Below, in pieces: positions 17,014 through 25,472 of a stretch of 64,000 bases of DNA. Position numbers and translations under genes: made by a program. This stretch comes from Archangium lansingense (GTDB lineage: Bacteria > Myxococcota > Myxococcia > Myxococcales > Myxococcaceae). Within the stretch, counting starts at the first letter, position 1. Every line of letters begins with the position of its first letter. Below the pieces are notes generated by a model, which saw only the letters and a list, made by a program, of their open reading frames with translations, did no database searches and was not told where the DNA came from. Where the stretch lies: the NCBI RefSeq assembly GCF_026626635.1, contig NZ_JAPNKA010000001.1, positions 13,580,001-13,644,000 on the forward strand. The letters are read 5' to 3'.

Positions 17014-17820
17014 CTAATGCCGCCCCAACTCCCTGTCCCAGGCAGCCAACTGTACGGCCACCGAGTATTTCTCGGCGCTGGAGAGGTCGTCGAAGTCCTT
17101 CGGGGGAAGCGCGGAGAGGCGCTCGCGCAGGAAGTCCGGGTCGCTGAGCACCTCGTGGTGCTTCAAGTCGTTGTCCCCCTCCACCAGGACAGGCATCAAC
17201 CGGAGCACGGCCTCCTCGCACTCCTCGCGGGTGGCGCGAGCCATGCGCTCCACCGCCAGGGCCATATGCTCGCGGACCGAGGCCGGGCCTCCGGGGCACC
17301 AGGCCTCCAGGGTCTTGCGGTAGATGTCCGCTATGAGCTCGTCCAGCGTGTACTTCTGATCGAACGACCAGAACGCATAGCGAGGGCCCTGGAGCACGTC
17401 CCAGAAGCGGAGCAGCGAGGCGAGCCGGTTCGCCATGCGTTCCGCGCTCCGCAGCGGGGGCGGAGACACGGTATAGTAGAGGGCCCCCCACGGAGTGCTC
17501 AGGCAGAAGGACTCGAAGGCGTTCCTCATGCGCTGGTGCGCCGCTTCCGGCACGCCTTCATCCAAGTCCATGAAGACGCTAAGGAACATGTGCACCCGCC
17601 AACGGGGGCGGTTCCAGTCGAACCCTTCGGCCCCCGAGTGCATCACCAGCACCTCGCCGGGCGGCACCTGGCGCATCTGCCGGGGCTGGGGAAAGGCACC
17701 GGTCTTGAGGTGCTCCCGGGCCCACCAGCGGCCCTCGGTTCTCGCCTTGCGGAGGATGGCGGCCGTGGTGTCGTAGAGCCACGCTGGAAACTCGAGCACC
17801 GGGGAGTGTTCCGGGGTCAT
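17014..17820 (-). CDS. Hypothetical protein, possibly immunity-like
   Basis: 268 residues from the ATG at 17820 (AGGGCG upstream). No signal peptide. It has a central run of acidic/aromatic segments (FDWNRPRWRVHMFLSVFMDLDEG, split here for length from PEAAHQRMRNAFESF) and ends with an acidic helix (DDLSSAEKYSVAVQLAAW). It follows the gene at 17908-18351 by 87 bases on the same strand. The pairing beside a recombination-prone repeat suggests a toxin/immunity-style couple, but neither member was recognised. Confidence 0.6.
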   Translation of the reverse strand: MTPEHSPVLEFPAWLYDTTAAILRKARTEGRWWAREHLKTGAFPQPRQMRQVPPGEVLVMHSGAEGFDWNRPRWRVHMFLSVFMDLDEGVPEAAHQRMRNAFESFCLSTPWGALYYTVSPPPLRSAERMANRLASLLRFWDVLQGPRYAFWSFDQKYTLDELIADIYRKTLEAWCPGGPASVREHMALAVERMARATREECEEAVLRLMPVLVEGDNDLKHHEVLSDPDFLRERLSALPPKDFDDLSSAEKYSVAVQLAAWDRELGRH

Positions 17821-17907
17821 GGATTTTCGCCCTACCACAGCGGTCGGATGCTCCTCAAGCGCCAAGCGCTTCGCGCGCTCCGAGGGCGGCGGAGGCCTCC
17901 CGCCCGC

Positions 17908-18351
17908 TCAGCGGCAGTCCCCAGGCAGGTAGACCTGGCCCTGGAAGCCCTTGGGGCGTTCGCCCCCTTCATAGGCAGCCCGGATCGCCTGCTCGGCCAA
18001 CTCACCGCGCTGTTCTATTTCTTCCCTGGGCAACTCCTCTGCCTTCTGGGCCGCCCGCTCCTTCCAGGAAGCATTGGGCTTCTTGCTCCGGTAGCTCCAG
18101 CGGTACAGCGTCACTCCGGGTTCTGGCGTGCGCCAGGACAACTGCCAGAGTGCTCCCCCGTTCTCGAATTCGAGGAAGAGCGATCCCTCGAAGCCAGTGC
18201 CTCCCGTGAGCTTCTTGTCAGGCTCGACGGCCTCATTGAGCGCCGCCAGGTAGCGCCCCGCCTGTTCTCTCCCTTCCTGCTTCCACTGTCTTGCATGTCC
18301 AACAGGCTCCTCCCCGGTGCGGTTGGGGAGGGGACCATGAGGGGCTGACAT
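17908..18351 (-). CDS. Hypothetical protein, 5' end possibly truncated at the repeat
   Basis: 147 residues from the ATG at 18351 (MSAPHGPLPNRTGEE); no good SD, and the frame stays open upstream into repeat copy B, so the real N terminus may have been replaced. Middle part: a beta-rich stretch (GSLFLEFENGGALWQLSW, VTLYRWSYRSKKP) and a helical tail ending FQGQVYLPGDCR. This resembles a C-terminal toxin or effector cassette in size and position (inference). Family unknown. Confidence 0.5.
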   Translation of the reverse strand: MSAPHGPLPNRTGEEPVGHARQWKQEGREQAGRYLAALNEAVEPDKKLTGGTGFEGSLFLEFENGGALWQLSWRTPEPGVTLYRWSYRSKKPNASWKERAAQKAEELPREEIEQRGELAEQAIRAAYEGGERPKGFQGQVYLPGDCR

Positions 18352-18402
18352 CCGATAACGACCGCCGGCCTCATCCGTGTCTTCGCCATGGGGATCTGTG
18401 AA

Positions 18403-18562
18403 GCGGCGGGAATCGAACCCGCCGCCGGAGGCTTCCGGCGAGAGTGCTCCGGAACGGGTGGCTCTGGTTCGCACTGGCGCAGGCTCGCCGAGTCGACCCA
18501 GCTCAGCGGAGGGTTTCGGGAACGCTGTCTCTACTGCAAAGCCACGGTCGAGGAGCTCATCC
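18403..18562 (-). repeat. tRNA-like 3' end plus 140-bp unit, copy B
   Basis: Minus-strand unit ending in a perfect T-arm GCGGG-TTCGATT-CCCGC (18406-18422). It is >90% identical by eye to copies C and D over the shared ~150 bases. On the plus strand it lies 45 bases before small gene copy B. Confidence 0.65.
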
Positions 18563-18606
18563 GCTGGGCTCCGGTTACTCGAGCCGGCTCCGCCAGGCTG
18601 CGGCCC

Positions 18607-18987
18607 ATGAACTCTCCGGACCACCCCAAGACTTCGTATGAGATGTACCGCGCCATGGCCGAGCACTACCACCAGGGTCCATCCCACGCGGCCCTCGTCA
18701 CCTTGCTGTTCCGGATGACGATGGAGCTCGAAGCCCTGCGCGAGGCGCTGTCCTGTCCCCAGACGCCCGAGTCCGTGCGCGAGGCCTACAAGCGCACCGC
18801 CGTCCTGTCCCACAACGCCGCGGGGCCGACCGGAGGCGCCGAGAAGATCCTCCGCGAGTTCTTCCCCTGGGAGGGCTCCGACGATCGCTTCGCCTCGGAG
18901 ATGGCGATGATGAAGCGCCTGGGCACCACGCCAGAGGAGCAGCAGGCGCTCCGCGAGAAGATGGAAGAGGTCGAGATGTACACCTGA
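18607..18987 (+). CDS. Small conserved protein, copy B of three
   Basis: 126 residues (MNSPDHPKTSYEMY to MEEVEMYT). It differs from copies A and C mainly by lacking one of the two tandem REAY units (12 bases) and by a Cys (SCPQTPES). The same upstream leader and repeat as copy C, but the same downstream hairpin as copy A, so this locus is a hybrid. Function unknown. Confidence 0.65.
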   Translation: MNSPDHPKTSYEMYRAMAEHYHQGPSHAALVTLLFRMTMELEALREALSCPQTPESVREAYKRTAVLSHNAAGPTGGAEKILREFFPWEGSDDRFASEMAMMKRLGTTPEEQQALREKMEEVEMYT

Positions 18988-19004
18988 CGCCCGATTCGCG
19001 GGCG
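18988..19004 (+). terminator. Hairpin after small gene copy B
   Basis: CGCCCG-ATTCG-CGGGCG directly after the stop, identical to 8085-8101. Confidence 0.45.
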
Positions 19005-19060
19005 TCGGCTCAGCCGAGCTCCGGCTGGAAGGGGAGCCAGAGCCAGGGCAGGTGTGAAAG

Positions 19061-19287
19061 ATTGCGCGCGATGAACTGGGCGAGCGCGGTGAGATCCCGG
19101 GCGATGAGTGTCTCGGGCATAAGCTCGGGGAAGCGCAGGCCGAAGAGCTTCTCGTTGGCATCGCGGATGCCGGTGGGGTTGTTGAGGAGGACGGGCTCGC
19201 GGCCGTTGCACAGCTCGACGAGCTGGGTGGCCTGGAGGAAGTCGGCGTCGACGGGCGGATCCTTGCGCAGGAAGAGGACGTCGAGGC
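19061..19287 (-). pseudogene. Second internal fragment of gshB (copy B)
   Basis: 227 bases aligning without a gap to 26584-26810 of the intact gshB (LFLRKDPPVDADFLQ to LIARDLTALAQFIAR). Both ends break into unrelated sequence: upstream on the minus strand into a frame beginning METTSCSPHHAGVV, downstream into the tail shared with small gene copies A and B. Non-functional remnant. The interval 19288-19401 holds no other gene. Confidence 0.8.
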
Positions 19288-19401
19288 CGGCGCGGACCCG
19301 AACGCGCGCGCCGCAGACACCGACCAGATGCCACACCACGGCGCCGTCGTCGGACACCACGCCGGCATGGTGCGGCGAGCATGAGGTAGTCTCCACGGCT
19401 C

Positions 19402-20435
19402 ATGGGTCTTCCCTCCTCCCTATTGCGACTTGGCATGGTGGTAAGCCTCTCGCTGCTGACAACCACTTGTGCCACTCCGCCAAGGCAGCCCCCAGGAGGG
19501 GCGCAGATTTCACTGCCTGCAAGCTCCGCCCATGCCCAGGGCCCGGCCCGAGCGGCTGCTCCTCATCAGCCAGCGCGTGAGAGCCCCTCAGCGGTACGTG
19601 CTCGCAGCGCCCCTGCCTCCTATGCCTCCGCCCTTCCTGTTGGTATCCGAGAGTTGGAGGACGGGAGCATCAAGCTGTTTATCCCTTCGCGCCCTATGCC
19701 TCCGGAGTTTGATCCTCTGAGCGTTGCGGAAGCACGATCCCTGAGCAAAGCCCTGGCGGCAGTGCGGTCATCTCCCGAACCTCGCCTACACCTGCTGGAG
19801 GTGCCTGCGCCGAGGCACTCGCCGCGATCGGCCCCCCAGCAGTTCCAGTTACGGGTGCGCGAGGAGTTTCTCTCCGAGTTCGGACCTGGCGTGTTGCCGC
19901 TGCCGAATTCCCTTGAGGGGAGTCCTTTGTGGGCCGCCTTGAAGATGTCTCCCCGCTTCATGGGCGAGGGCGTCCGACAGGCTGCCAAGGAACTCTTCAA
20001 CTCGCCGCTCTTCATCCACAGCGTGTACCTGTCCCTCATGCTGTACTTCTCCGCGTGGCTCATGCCCGAGCCCTTCTTCTCAAAGGCATTCGCGGCGACG
20101 TTGACGGTAAGGTTGGCGATGGTGGTGGGGCTGGTGGAGTTGACTCGAGTAGCACAAACGTGTCTGCGGCTTTACCAGGAGGCGCAGGCGGCGAGGACGC
20201 CAGAGCAAGTGGAGGCGGCCTCGGCGCGCTTCGGAGCGGCAATGGGGGGCGTGGGCTTCCGGGTGATGGTGTGCGACACAATACCAACTATGTCTCCACT
20301 GCGAAGGATCTGCAGCGTGAGCTGGATGCGTTTGAAGCCATGCGCCGGGCGGACCCGGATGCCATCCACGAACTCTACATGCTCAATGGAACGCTCGTCC
20401 GGCGGTATGTGCCTCCCGGAGTTCAGTATCCATAG
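19402..20435 (+). pseudogene. SitA6-like lipoprotein toxin, broken before its toxin domain
   Basis: The N terminus is a lipoprotein signal (MGLPSSLLRLGMVVSLSLLTTTC, lipobox TTTC). Residues ~175-290 (SPRFMGEGVRQAAKELF, LPEPFF-type helix region around LMLYFSAWLMPEP, LRLYQEAQAARTPEQ, RFGAAMGGVGFRVMV) match the delivery region of SitA6-family polymorphic toxins, which myxobacteria pass between kin by outer-membrane exchange. Right after RVMV, at ~20265, coherent sequence moves to the -1 frame (VRHNTNYVSTAKDLQREL to VPPGVQYP, stop 20435), leaving only ~55 residues where a toxin domain should be. So this is a carrier without an intact toxin. A HEAT-repeat gene follows 20 bases later. Confidence 0.65.
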
Positions 20436-20455
20436 CCTGGATTCTGGAGCGACGC

Positions 20456-21433
20456 ATGGCATGGGAAATCGATTTGGAGCAGTGGCGGTCAAAGCTGGTT
20501 GATGCCTTCCACTGGGGAGATCAGGAGAGGGCACGCACCCTGGTGGCGGCATTGCGCGAGGCGCAGCCCAAAAGAGTCCAGAGTGTTCTGGAACAAATGC
20601 TCCAGTCTCCTGACGGGAAGGTGCGCCAGGCGGCCGCCTTTGGCCTGGGTGAGCTGGGTGGTCCTGCGAACGCCAGACGCTTGGAGCAGCAACTCCTCCT
20701 GGAGGAATCTCGAGGGGGCTACGACGCCTCGTCTGTCGTGCAGGTCATCACCCAGGCACTTGGTCAGCTCAAGAGCGCCAGAGCGAGGGCAACCCTCGTA
20801 CGAAGGCTGAATCGATTGGCCGCTGGCGCGCCAAAGGGGTCCGATGTGGATGACTTGACCTATGCACTTTGGCGCAAGCGTCATCCAGAGTTGATCCCCG
20901 CTGTTCGCGGGGCCCTGGAGCGGATCGCTCCGCCTGCTTCCGAGGGCCTGCTGGCCCTCCTTCGCTTGCTGGAGAGCTCTTCAGGAGAGCTGCGAGTGTG
21001 GATTGAGGACGAGTCGGTGCCTGTCGAGCAGAAGACCAAGGTCCTGACCGTGCTGGATGAGGAGGTACCAGATGAACTGGTCCCTTTGCTCTCCTCATTC
21101 ATCTTCCTGGCCCGGTCCATCATTGGAGTGGCATCCACACGTAAGGGGCAGGAAAGGCGTTTCTGTGATCGCCTGTTCACCCTGCTGCTCCTACACCGCG
21201 AGCGTCTTCTTCCCGCGCTCCCACCCAAGGCCCGCGCCGGATTGCGCGAGGTGGCCCGGAGAATGGTTGCGGCCCCGGAGACTGTACGCATCATCAAAGC
21301 TGCGACCATCCTCGAGTACGTGGGACATCGGGAGGACGCCGACCTGCTGACGGAATACAAGTCCCAAGACGACGTGCTTGGCAGGGTGTACGAGGAGGCT
21401 ATCGAGGTACTGCGCAAGCTCCCCCATACTTGA
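20456..21433 (+). CDS. HEAT-repeat protein, candidate partner/immunity protein of the toxin
   Basis: 325 residues; GGAG 6 bases before the ATG. It is all alpha-helical with HEAT-type repeats, for example VRQAAAFGLGELGGPANARRL near residue 55 and later helical pairs up to the end. No signal peptide, so it acts in the cytoplasm. Its position directly after the SitA6-like gene is where the cognate immunity gene normally stands; that role is inferred from context only, since known SitI6 proteins carry double CXXCG motifs that are absent here. Confidence 0.65.
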   Translation: MAWEIDLEQWRSKLVDAFHWGDQERARTLVAALREAQPKRVQSVLEQMLQSPDGKVRQAAAFGLGELGGPANARRLEQQLLLEESRGGYDASSVVQVITQALGQLKSARARATLVRRLNRLAAGAPKGSDVDDLTYALWRKRHPELIPAVRGALERIAPPASEGLLALLRLLESSSGELRVWIEDESVPVEQKTKVLTVLDEEVPDELVPLLSSFIFLARSIIGVASTRKGQERRFCDRLFTLLLLHRERLLPALPPKARAGLREVARRMVAAPETVRIIKAATILEYVGHREDADLLTEYKSQDDVLGRVYEEAIEVLRKLPHT

Positions 21434-21909
21434 AGTCAGGAGCCGGTGTTCCTTCGCCACCGCATCCGGCCAAAGCACCGACGCGGCGGAGGCCCTTCTA
21501 GCCCCCAGCAGCGACACCCCACTGCTATCCCCCAGCCGCCACACGCAAGTGGCTGCGTATTCGTCCATGCGTCGCTCTGTAGCCGCGGCTGAGGGATTTG
21601 TTTTGGAGGAGGCAGCGGGAATCGAACCCGCAGACAAGGTGATGGAAAACCACAGGCAGGACGCGCTGTTACCCGCTATCGCCTTGATCTCACGTCGGTT
21701 CGTTGTGCCGCCCCATCCCGTCTTGCCCCGTCTTGTCCCGTTCTCATCCCCGCTGGAGGGGCACACGGGGGGCACATGTGGCCCCATAGGGTCAACCCGC
21801 TCACGGACGCGAGCGGCCCGAGTTCCCCTTTCCCTACATCCGCCTTGTTGTTTCCGTGCGCCCTCGTCATGATGGCCGATGATTCAGCTTTTTCCTAGGA
21901 GGTCGAGCC
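21434..21909. other. Intergenic region with tRNA-3'-end-like sequence on minus strand
   Basis: 476 bases without a convincing gene. At 21615-21631 (minus strand) GCGGG-TTCGATT-CCCGC is followed by TGCCTCC-T-CCA, a complete T-arm plus acceptor 3' strand with CCA; the matching 5' acceptor strand GGAGGCA is not found upstream. About 100 bases further upstream on that strand is a GGGACAAGACGGG-rich tract, as at 10120-10282. The layout resembles an attachment-site scar at the left border of the AHH/Imm11 cluster. Confidence 0.45.
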
Positions 21910-22677
21910 ATGTCGAAAGAGCGACACACAATAGACATCCAGAACAAGCTCGACCATGTCACGACCAGTAACACCGAGGGGGGGAAGTGTCTCAACCGGC
22001 ATGAGGACCGCAAGCCGAACAACTCCTGCAGCCATATCTGGCAGGCAACGAAGAAGGCCGATTCGGATTCAGGGTTGTACAACTGGCCTCGTTACAAGAA
22101 CATGCCCGCTGTCCGCCAGGCCTTCTTCCAGGGACGCGAGGATGATGCCGGGAAGCCCAAGAAGGGAGACTGGGACGTCAAGGCGGGGAACTTCGACACC
22201 CACTGTGACGTTCCCTACTTCCACGAGGCGCATCACATCATCCCGAACTCGACCCTGAGCACGACCCTCGCGGAGTATCTGGGCAATCCGGAGGAGGGCG
22301 GCTCACCGGAGCTGGTCGTCGTGGTGCGGGGTGGGCTGCTGACGGCCGGCTACAATCTCAATCACATGGACAACATGATCATGCTTCCTCTCGACGCGAC
22401 CGTCGCGAGGGTCATCGGTCTGCCCAGACACCGGACCCTGCCCAAGATGTACCACGGGGTGTACAGCACTCATGTCAAGGATGAGCTCAAGTCCCTGCTG
22501 GCTGACAACCTCGCGGACCTCGTCGATCACGAAGCGCCCAAATACAAGGACTTCAAGGACAAGCTCATTGCCCTGTCCAAGCGTCTCTATGGCTCCATCA
22601 AGCAGGCGGGGACGGATGGGGTGGATGCGCTCGATCACATGACGAAGGAACTTTTCAAGTCGCCCGCCAACGGTTGA
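21910..22677 (+). CDS. AHH-domain nuclease toxin
   Basis: 255 residues with a near-perfect SD (AGGAGGT) 6-7 bases before the ATG. The AHH (HNH-like) nuclease motif set is complete: EAHHIIP at residues 106-112, NLNHMDNMIMLP at 149-160 and the MYHGVYSTHV segment at 180-189. These are metal- and phosphate-contacting His/Asn positions in the family. No signal peptide or export domain is attached, so delivery would need a separate carrier such as a type VI spike (not in this window). It is followed within 31 bases by an Imm11-like gene. Confidence 0.8.
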   Translation: MSKERHTIDIQNKLDHVTTSNTEGGKCLNRHEDRKPNNSCSHIWQATKKADSDSGLYNWPRYKNMPAVRQAFFQGREDDAGKPKKGDWDVKAGNFDTHCDVPYFHEAHHIIPNSTLSTTLAEYLGNPEEGGSPELVVVVRGGLLTAGYNLNHMDNMIMLPLDATVARVIGLPRHRTLPKMYHGVYSTHVKDELKSLLADNLADLVDHEAPKYKDFKDKLIALSKRLYGSIKQAGTDGVDALDHMTKELFKSPANG

Positions 22678-22708
22678 TACGCCGTAGGGGCTCCATGGAG
22701 GAAGGTGG

Positions 22709-23296
22709 ATGAAGTATTTTCTGCTGTCGACGACCGGCGACCTCAACGATCAGGACCTCGTCCTGATTGATGATCCTCCCAAGGGGATTGGTTTGCGCCG
22801 GTTCCTGATGACCAAGGGCAGGCCCGCCAAGGCGTTCTACCCCGCCGAGCCCAAGATCTTCCTGCGCGAAGAGCATCCAGGCCTCAAGCTGTCCTCGCTC
22901 CTCGGAAACACGGAGAGCTACCTCATCGTCTCTTCCGAGGTGAAAAAGGTGTTCGAGCAGCTCTGCGCGGGATGCGAGATCGAATATCTCCCCTTCGATC
23001 TGTACGATCACCGTGAGCGGCTCTACAGCAGGGACTACTTCATCATCAATCCCATCGGTGCGCTCGACTGCCTTGATGAGAAGGCCAGTGGCGTCAAATA
23101 TGGTGAGGAGGGGAGTGTGGTCGACATCGCGGAGTTCGTGCTGGACCCCGCGAAGGTGCAAAACGCCCCCGCGCTGTTCCGGATTGACAAGAAGCCCAGC
23201 AAGTATGTCGTGGATGAGCGCTTCGTCCAGGCTGTCGAGGCGCAGGGCTTCACGAATGTCCTGCTGGCTCCGCTCCGTATGTTGGAGCGGGCCTGA
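22709..23296 (+). CDS. Imm11-family immunity-like protein
   Basis: 195 residues, GGAGG upstream. The pattern KIFLREEHPGLKLSSLLGN, YLIVSSEVKKVFEQ, IEYLPFDLYDHR, DYFIINPIGALDCLD and LFRIDKKPSKYVVD follows the Imm11 (DUF1629-like) family along its whole length. In polymorphic toxin loci Imm11 neutralises an adjacent nuclease; here the adjacent AHH protein is the obvious target. Confidence 0.75.
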   Translation: MKYFLLSTTGDLNDQDLVLIDDPPKGIGLRRFLMTKGRPAKAFYPAEPKIFLREEHPGLKLSSLLGNTESYLIVSSEVKKVFEQLCAGCEIEYLPFDLYDHRERLYSRDYFIINPIGALDCLDEKASGVKYGEEGSVVDIAEFVLDPAKVQNAPALFRIDKKPSKYVVDERFVQAVEAQGFTNVLLAPLRMLERA

Positions 23297-23323
23297 CGGC
23301 CTGGCTCCTGCCCGGACACGCGC

Positions 23324-24418
23324 ATGGTTCTCTCCATCACCGGACTCGGAATGGTTTCGAGCGTGGGCCTGGACGTCGTCCAGTCCTGCGCGGCGCTGCG
23401 GGCGGGCATCACACGGCCTCGTCAGCTGGTCTATTTCCCGGTCATCGACGAGGAGCACCAGGAACTCGTGCCGCTGACGGGCCACCCCATCCACGGTTTC
23501 ACAGATGGGTTCGCGCCCGTGGGCAGGTGGATCCGGCTCGCGCGTGGCTGTGTGGATGACTTGTTGTTGCTCGGACAGGTGCCGGGCCGATCGGCTCCGG
23601 AGTTCTGGCAGCGGACGGGGCTCATCTGGGTGGGGCCCGTCTTGGATGGGGCCCGCTTCATGGAGGCACGGCAGCTGGGCGTCGAGGGACTGAAGAGTGC
23701 CTTCCTCTCGCAGTTGAAGAAGATGCTCGAATTGCCGTTCGCTGGCGAGTGCCACGCTATCAATCAGGGGCACGCGGGCATGGCGGCTGCGCTCCAGTAT
23801 GCCCAGCAAAGGCTCCCCCGCTCGGCGGTCGACCGCTTCCTCATCGTGGCCATGGACTCCTATCTGGATCAGCTCAGCCTGGAGTGGCTGCAGGCGCATC
23901 GGAGACTGAAGTCTCCAGACATTCCGGTCGGCCTGATGCCTGGCGAGGCCGCGGCATGCATCCTGGTGGAGGACCCCGCAGCCGCGCGCAGGAGGAATGT
24001 CGCTCCCCAGGCCTTCGTGAGTGCCGTCTCGGTGGGACAGGAGCATGACCGGTCCGTGGCCCGCAGGCCGAGTGTCGGACAGGCACTGGCGAACGTTATC
24101 GAGGATGCGCTCGCGAAGGTACTGGGCCCCGGGAAGGCCTTCCGGGGAGACATCGTCTGCGACCTGAATGGCGAGGTCTGGCGGGCCTCGGGATGGGGCA
24201 CCACCCGGGTGCGGCTCGGGGCCCGTCTGGATGAGCCGGTTCGTCTGGTCATCCCCGGCGTCTCCCTGGGAGATACCGGCGCCGCGAGTGGGGCCGTGGC
24301 GCTCTGCGTGGCGGTACGGTCCTTTCGTCGCAAGTATGCATCCAGTTCTCGGAGCCTGGTTGTCTCCAGCTCGGAGCATGGCGCGATCGGTGCATTTGTC
24401 CTCGGCGCTGAGGCCTGA
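23324..24418 (+). CDS. Ketosynthase-like (thiolase-fold) protein of effector clusters
   Basis: 364 residues starting MVLSITGLGMVSSVGLD, the typical first strand of beta-ketoacyl synthases. The active-site-type Cys lies in GECHAINQGHAGMAAAL (Cys143). The C-terminal loop reads VSLGDTGAASGAVALCV, where canonical enzymes have GHxxGAAG, so the usual His is absent; the segment DLNGEVWRASGWG also replaces the other His loop. Such degenerate ketosynthase-like genes are found with type VI secretion effector cassettes, and it is embedded between two immunity-like genes. Probably an effector chaperone, modifier or non-canonical enzyme (inference). Confidence 0.65.
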   Translation: MVLSITGLGMVSSVGLDVVQSCAALRAGITRPRQLVYFPVIDEEHQELVPLTGHPIHGFTDGFAPVGRWIRLARGCVDDLLLLGQVPGRSAPEFWQRTGLIWVGPVLDGARFMEARQLGVEGLKSAFLSQLKKMLELPFAGECHAINQGHAGMAAALQYAQQRLPRSAVDRFLIVAMDSYLDQLSLEWLQAHRRLKSPDIPVGLMPGEAAACILVEDPAAARRRNVAPQAFVSAVSVGQEHDRSVARRPSVGQALANVIEDALAKVLGPGKAFRGDIVCDLNGEVWRASGWGTTRVRLGARLDEPVRLVIPGVSLGDTGAASGAVALCVAVRSFRRKYASSSRSLVVSSSEHGAIGAFVLGAEA

Positions 24419-24423
24419 ACCGC

Positions 24424-25194
24424 ATGTCTTCCAAGTTCCTGCAGGTATTTGTCAGCAACGCCCGGTTTGATAACGCGGAACTGCTGAAGGCCATGGCGTC
24501 CAAGGCGAGCCTTCAGCAGGTCCTGACGTTCTGTGAGAACTATCGGATTCGTGGAATTGGCCAGTTCCTCCTGTATGGCGATGCCGAGGGGCTTCATGAG
24601 TGCCTCTACAAGAGTGGCCGCGCGTACCTGTCCCTCATGGGGAAGCTCTCGGAGTCCCAGTTGGTGACGAGCCGCATGGCGCCGTTCTTCGACGCCCTGG
24701 CCGCCCTGGATCTCGACGGCGCCGCGGAGATTGCCCGGCGCTCTCGGCGCACCTGGCATCAGGGGATGGAGTACAAGGAGGATTTCCTGTACGCCCATTT
24801 CCTGATGGGCCGTTTCTTCCTCGGGGAGACCGAGGCGCGGCTGCAGGTGCTCCTGGAGGAATACGAGCAGGTCCTCCAGGGCTCGGAGGACGTACGCCTC
24901 CCGCTCTGCCATGCCTTCTTGAAACAGGACGCGGAAGGTGTCGCGCAGGGATTGGAGCAATACCTGGCCGCGGAGAAGGCCCGGCAGGACCGCCTCCTGG
25001 AGCGGGAGAAGATTTCCCAGGAGCGCTGGGCCACAGTCGCGCAGGTCTCCGTCGAGGGACTGGGGCTGTTGACACTGGCCGCACAAGCCGGCCTTCCTCT
25101 CCAGCGGGAGTTCCCGTGCGTGCCTTCTCTGGCTCGTGCTCGTCGCAAGCCGGGCCTGGCGGATGACGCGTGGCGCGACCTCGATAAAGGCTAA
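24424..25194 (+). CDS. Imm49-like immunity protein
   Basis: 256 residues beginning 5 bases after the ketosynthase-like stop. It is all helical, with the Imm49 style of repeated helices, a DAEGVAQGLEQYLAA segment near residue 170 and the late EGLGLLTLAAQAGLPL followed by a short tail. Last gene of the four-gene 21910-25194 operon. The assignment is by overall pattern, not a unique motif. Confidence 0.5.
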   Translation: MSSKFLQVFVSNARFDNAELLKAMASKASLQQVLTFCENYRIRGIGQFLLYGDAEGLHECLYKSGRAYLSLMGKLSESQLVTSRMAPFFDALAALDLDGAAEIARRSRRTWHQGMEYKEDFLYAHFLMGRFFLGETEARLQVLLEEYEQVLQGSEDVRLPLCHAFLKQDAEGVAQGLEQYLAAEKARQDRLLEREKISQERWATVAQVSVEGLGLLTLAAQAGLPLQREFPCVPSLARARRKPGLADDAWRDLDKG

Positions 25195-25433
25195 CCGGGG
25201 ACCACCACGAAGGCCCAGGACGTTCTCGGCCGGCTCCGCTGCCTGGAGCTACGACGAGGCGCGGAGGACCGCCGCCATGCTCATCGGCCGCTGAGGTACG
25301 CCCACCTCGCACCGGAATCCCGGGAGAGCGCGGTGCAGCAGCTCGACCACCCCGCGCCCCAGCTTCACGCCGCACCGGCCAGAGACGCCGGAGGGGTACA
25401 CTGAGGGCACATGAGGCACCGAGGGCAAAGAAA

Positions 25434-25465
25434 AAGCCCAGCAACCCGGTGAGATTGCTGGGCTT
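25434..25465 (-). terminator. Intrinsic terminator, minus strand, beside a tRNA-like 3' end
   Basis: Perfect 11-bp stem AAGCCCAGCAA / TTGCTGGGCTT with a 10-base loop. The A-rich left flank gives a T-tract on the minus strand, so it stops minus-strand transcription. It lies 15 bases beyond the tRNA-like 3' end of repeat copy C, as a terminator after a tRNA or tmRNA gene would. The gap 25195-25433 shows no gene. Confidence 0.7.
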
Positions 25466-25472
25466 CTGAATG

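Noticed and set aside
21600-21700. Complete tRNA gene on the minus strand
   Set aside because: T-arm and acceptor 3' strand are fine, but no matching 5' acceptor strand, D-arm or anticodon arm could be found within 100 bases.
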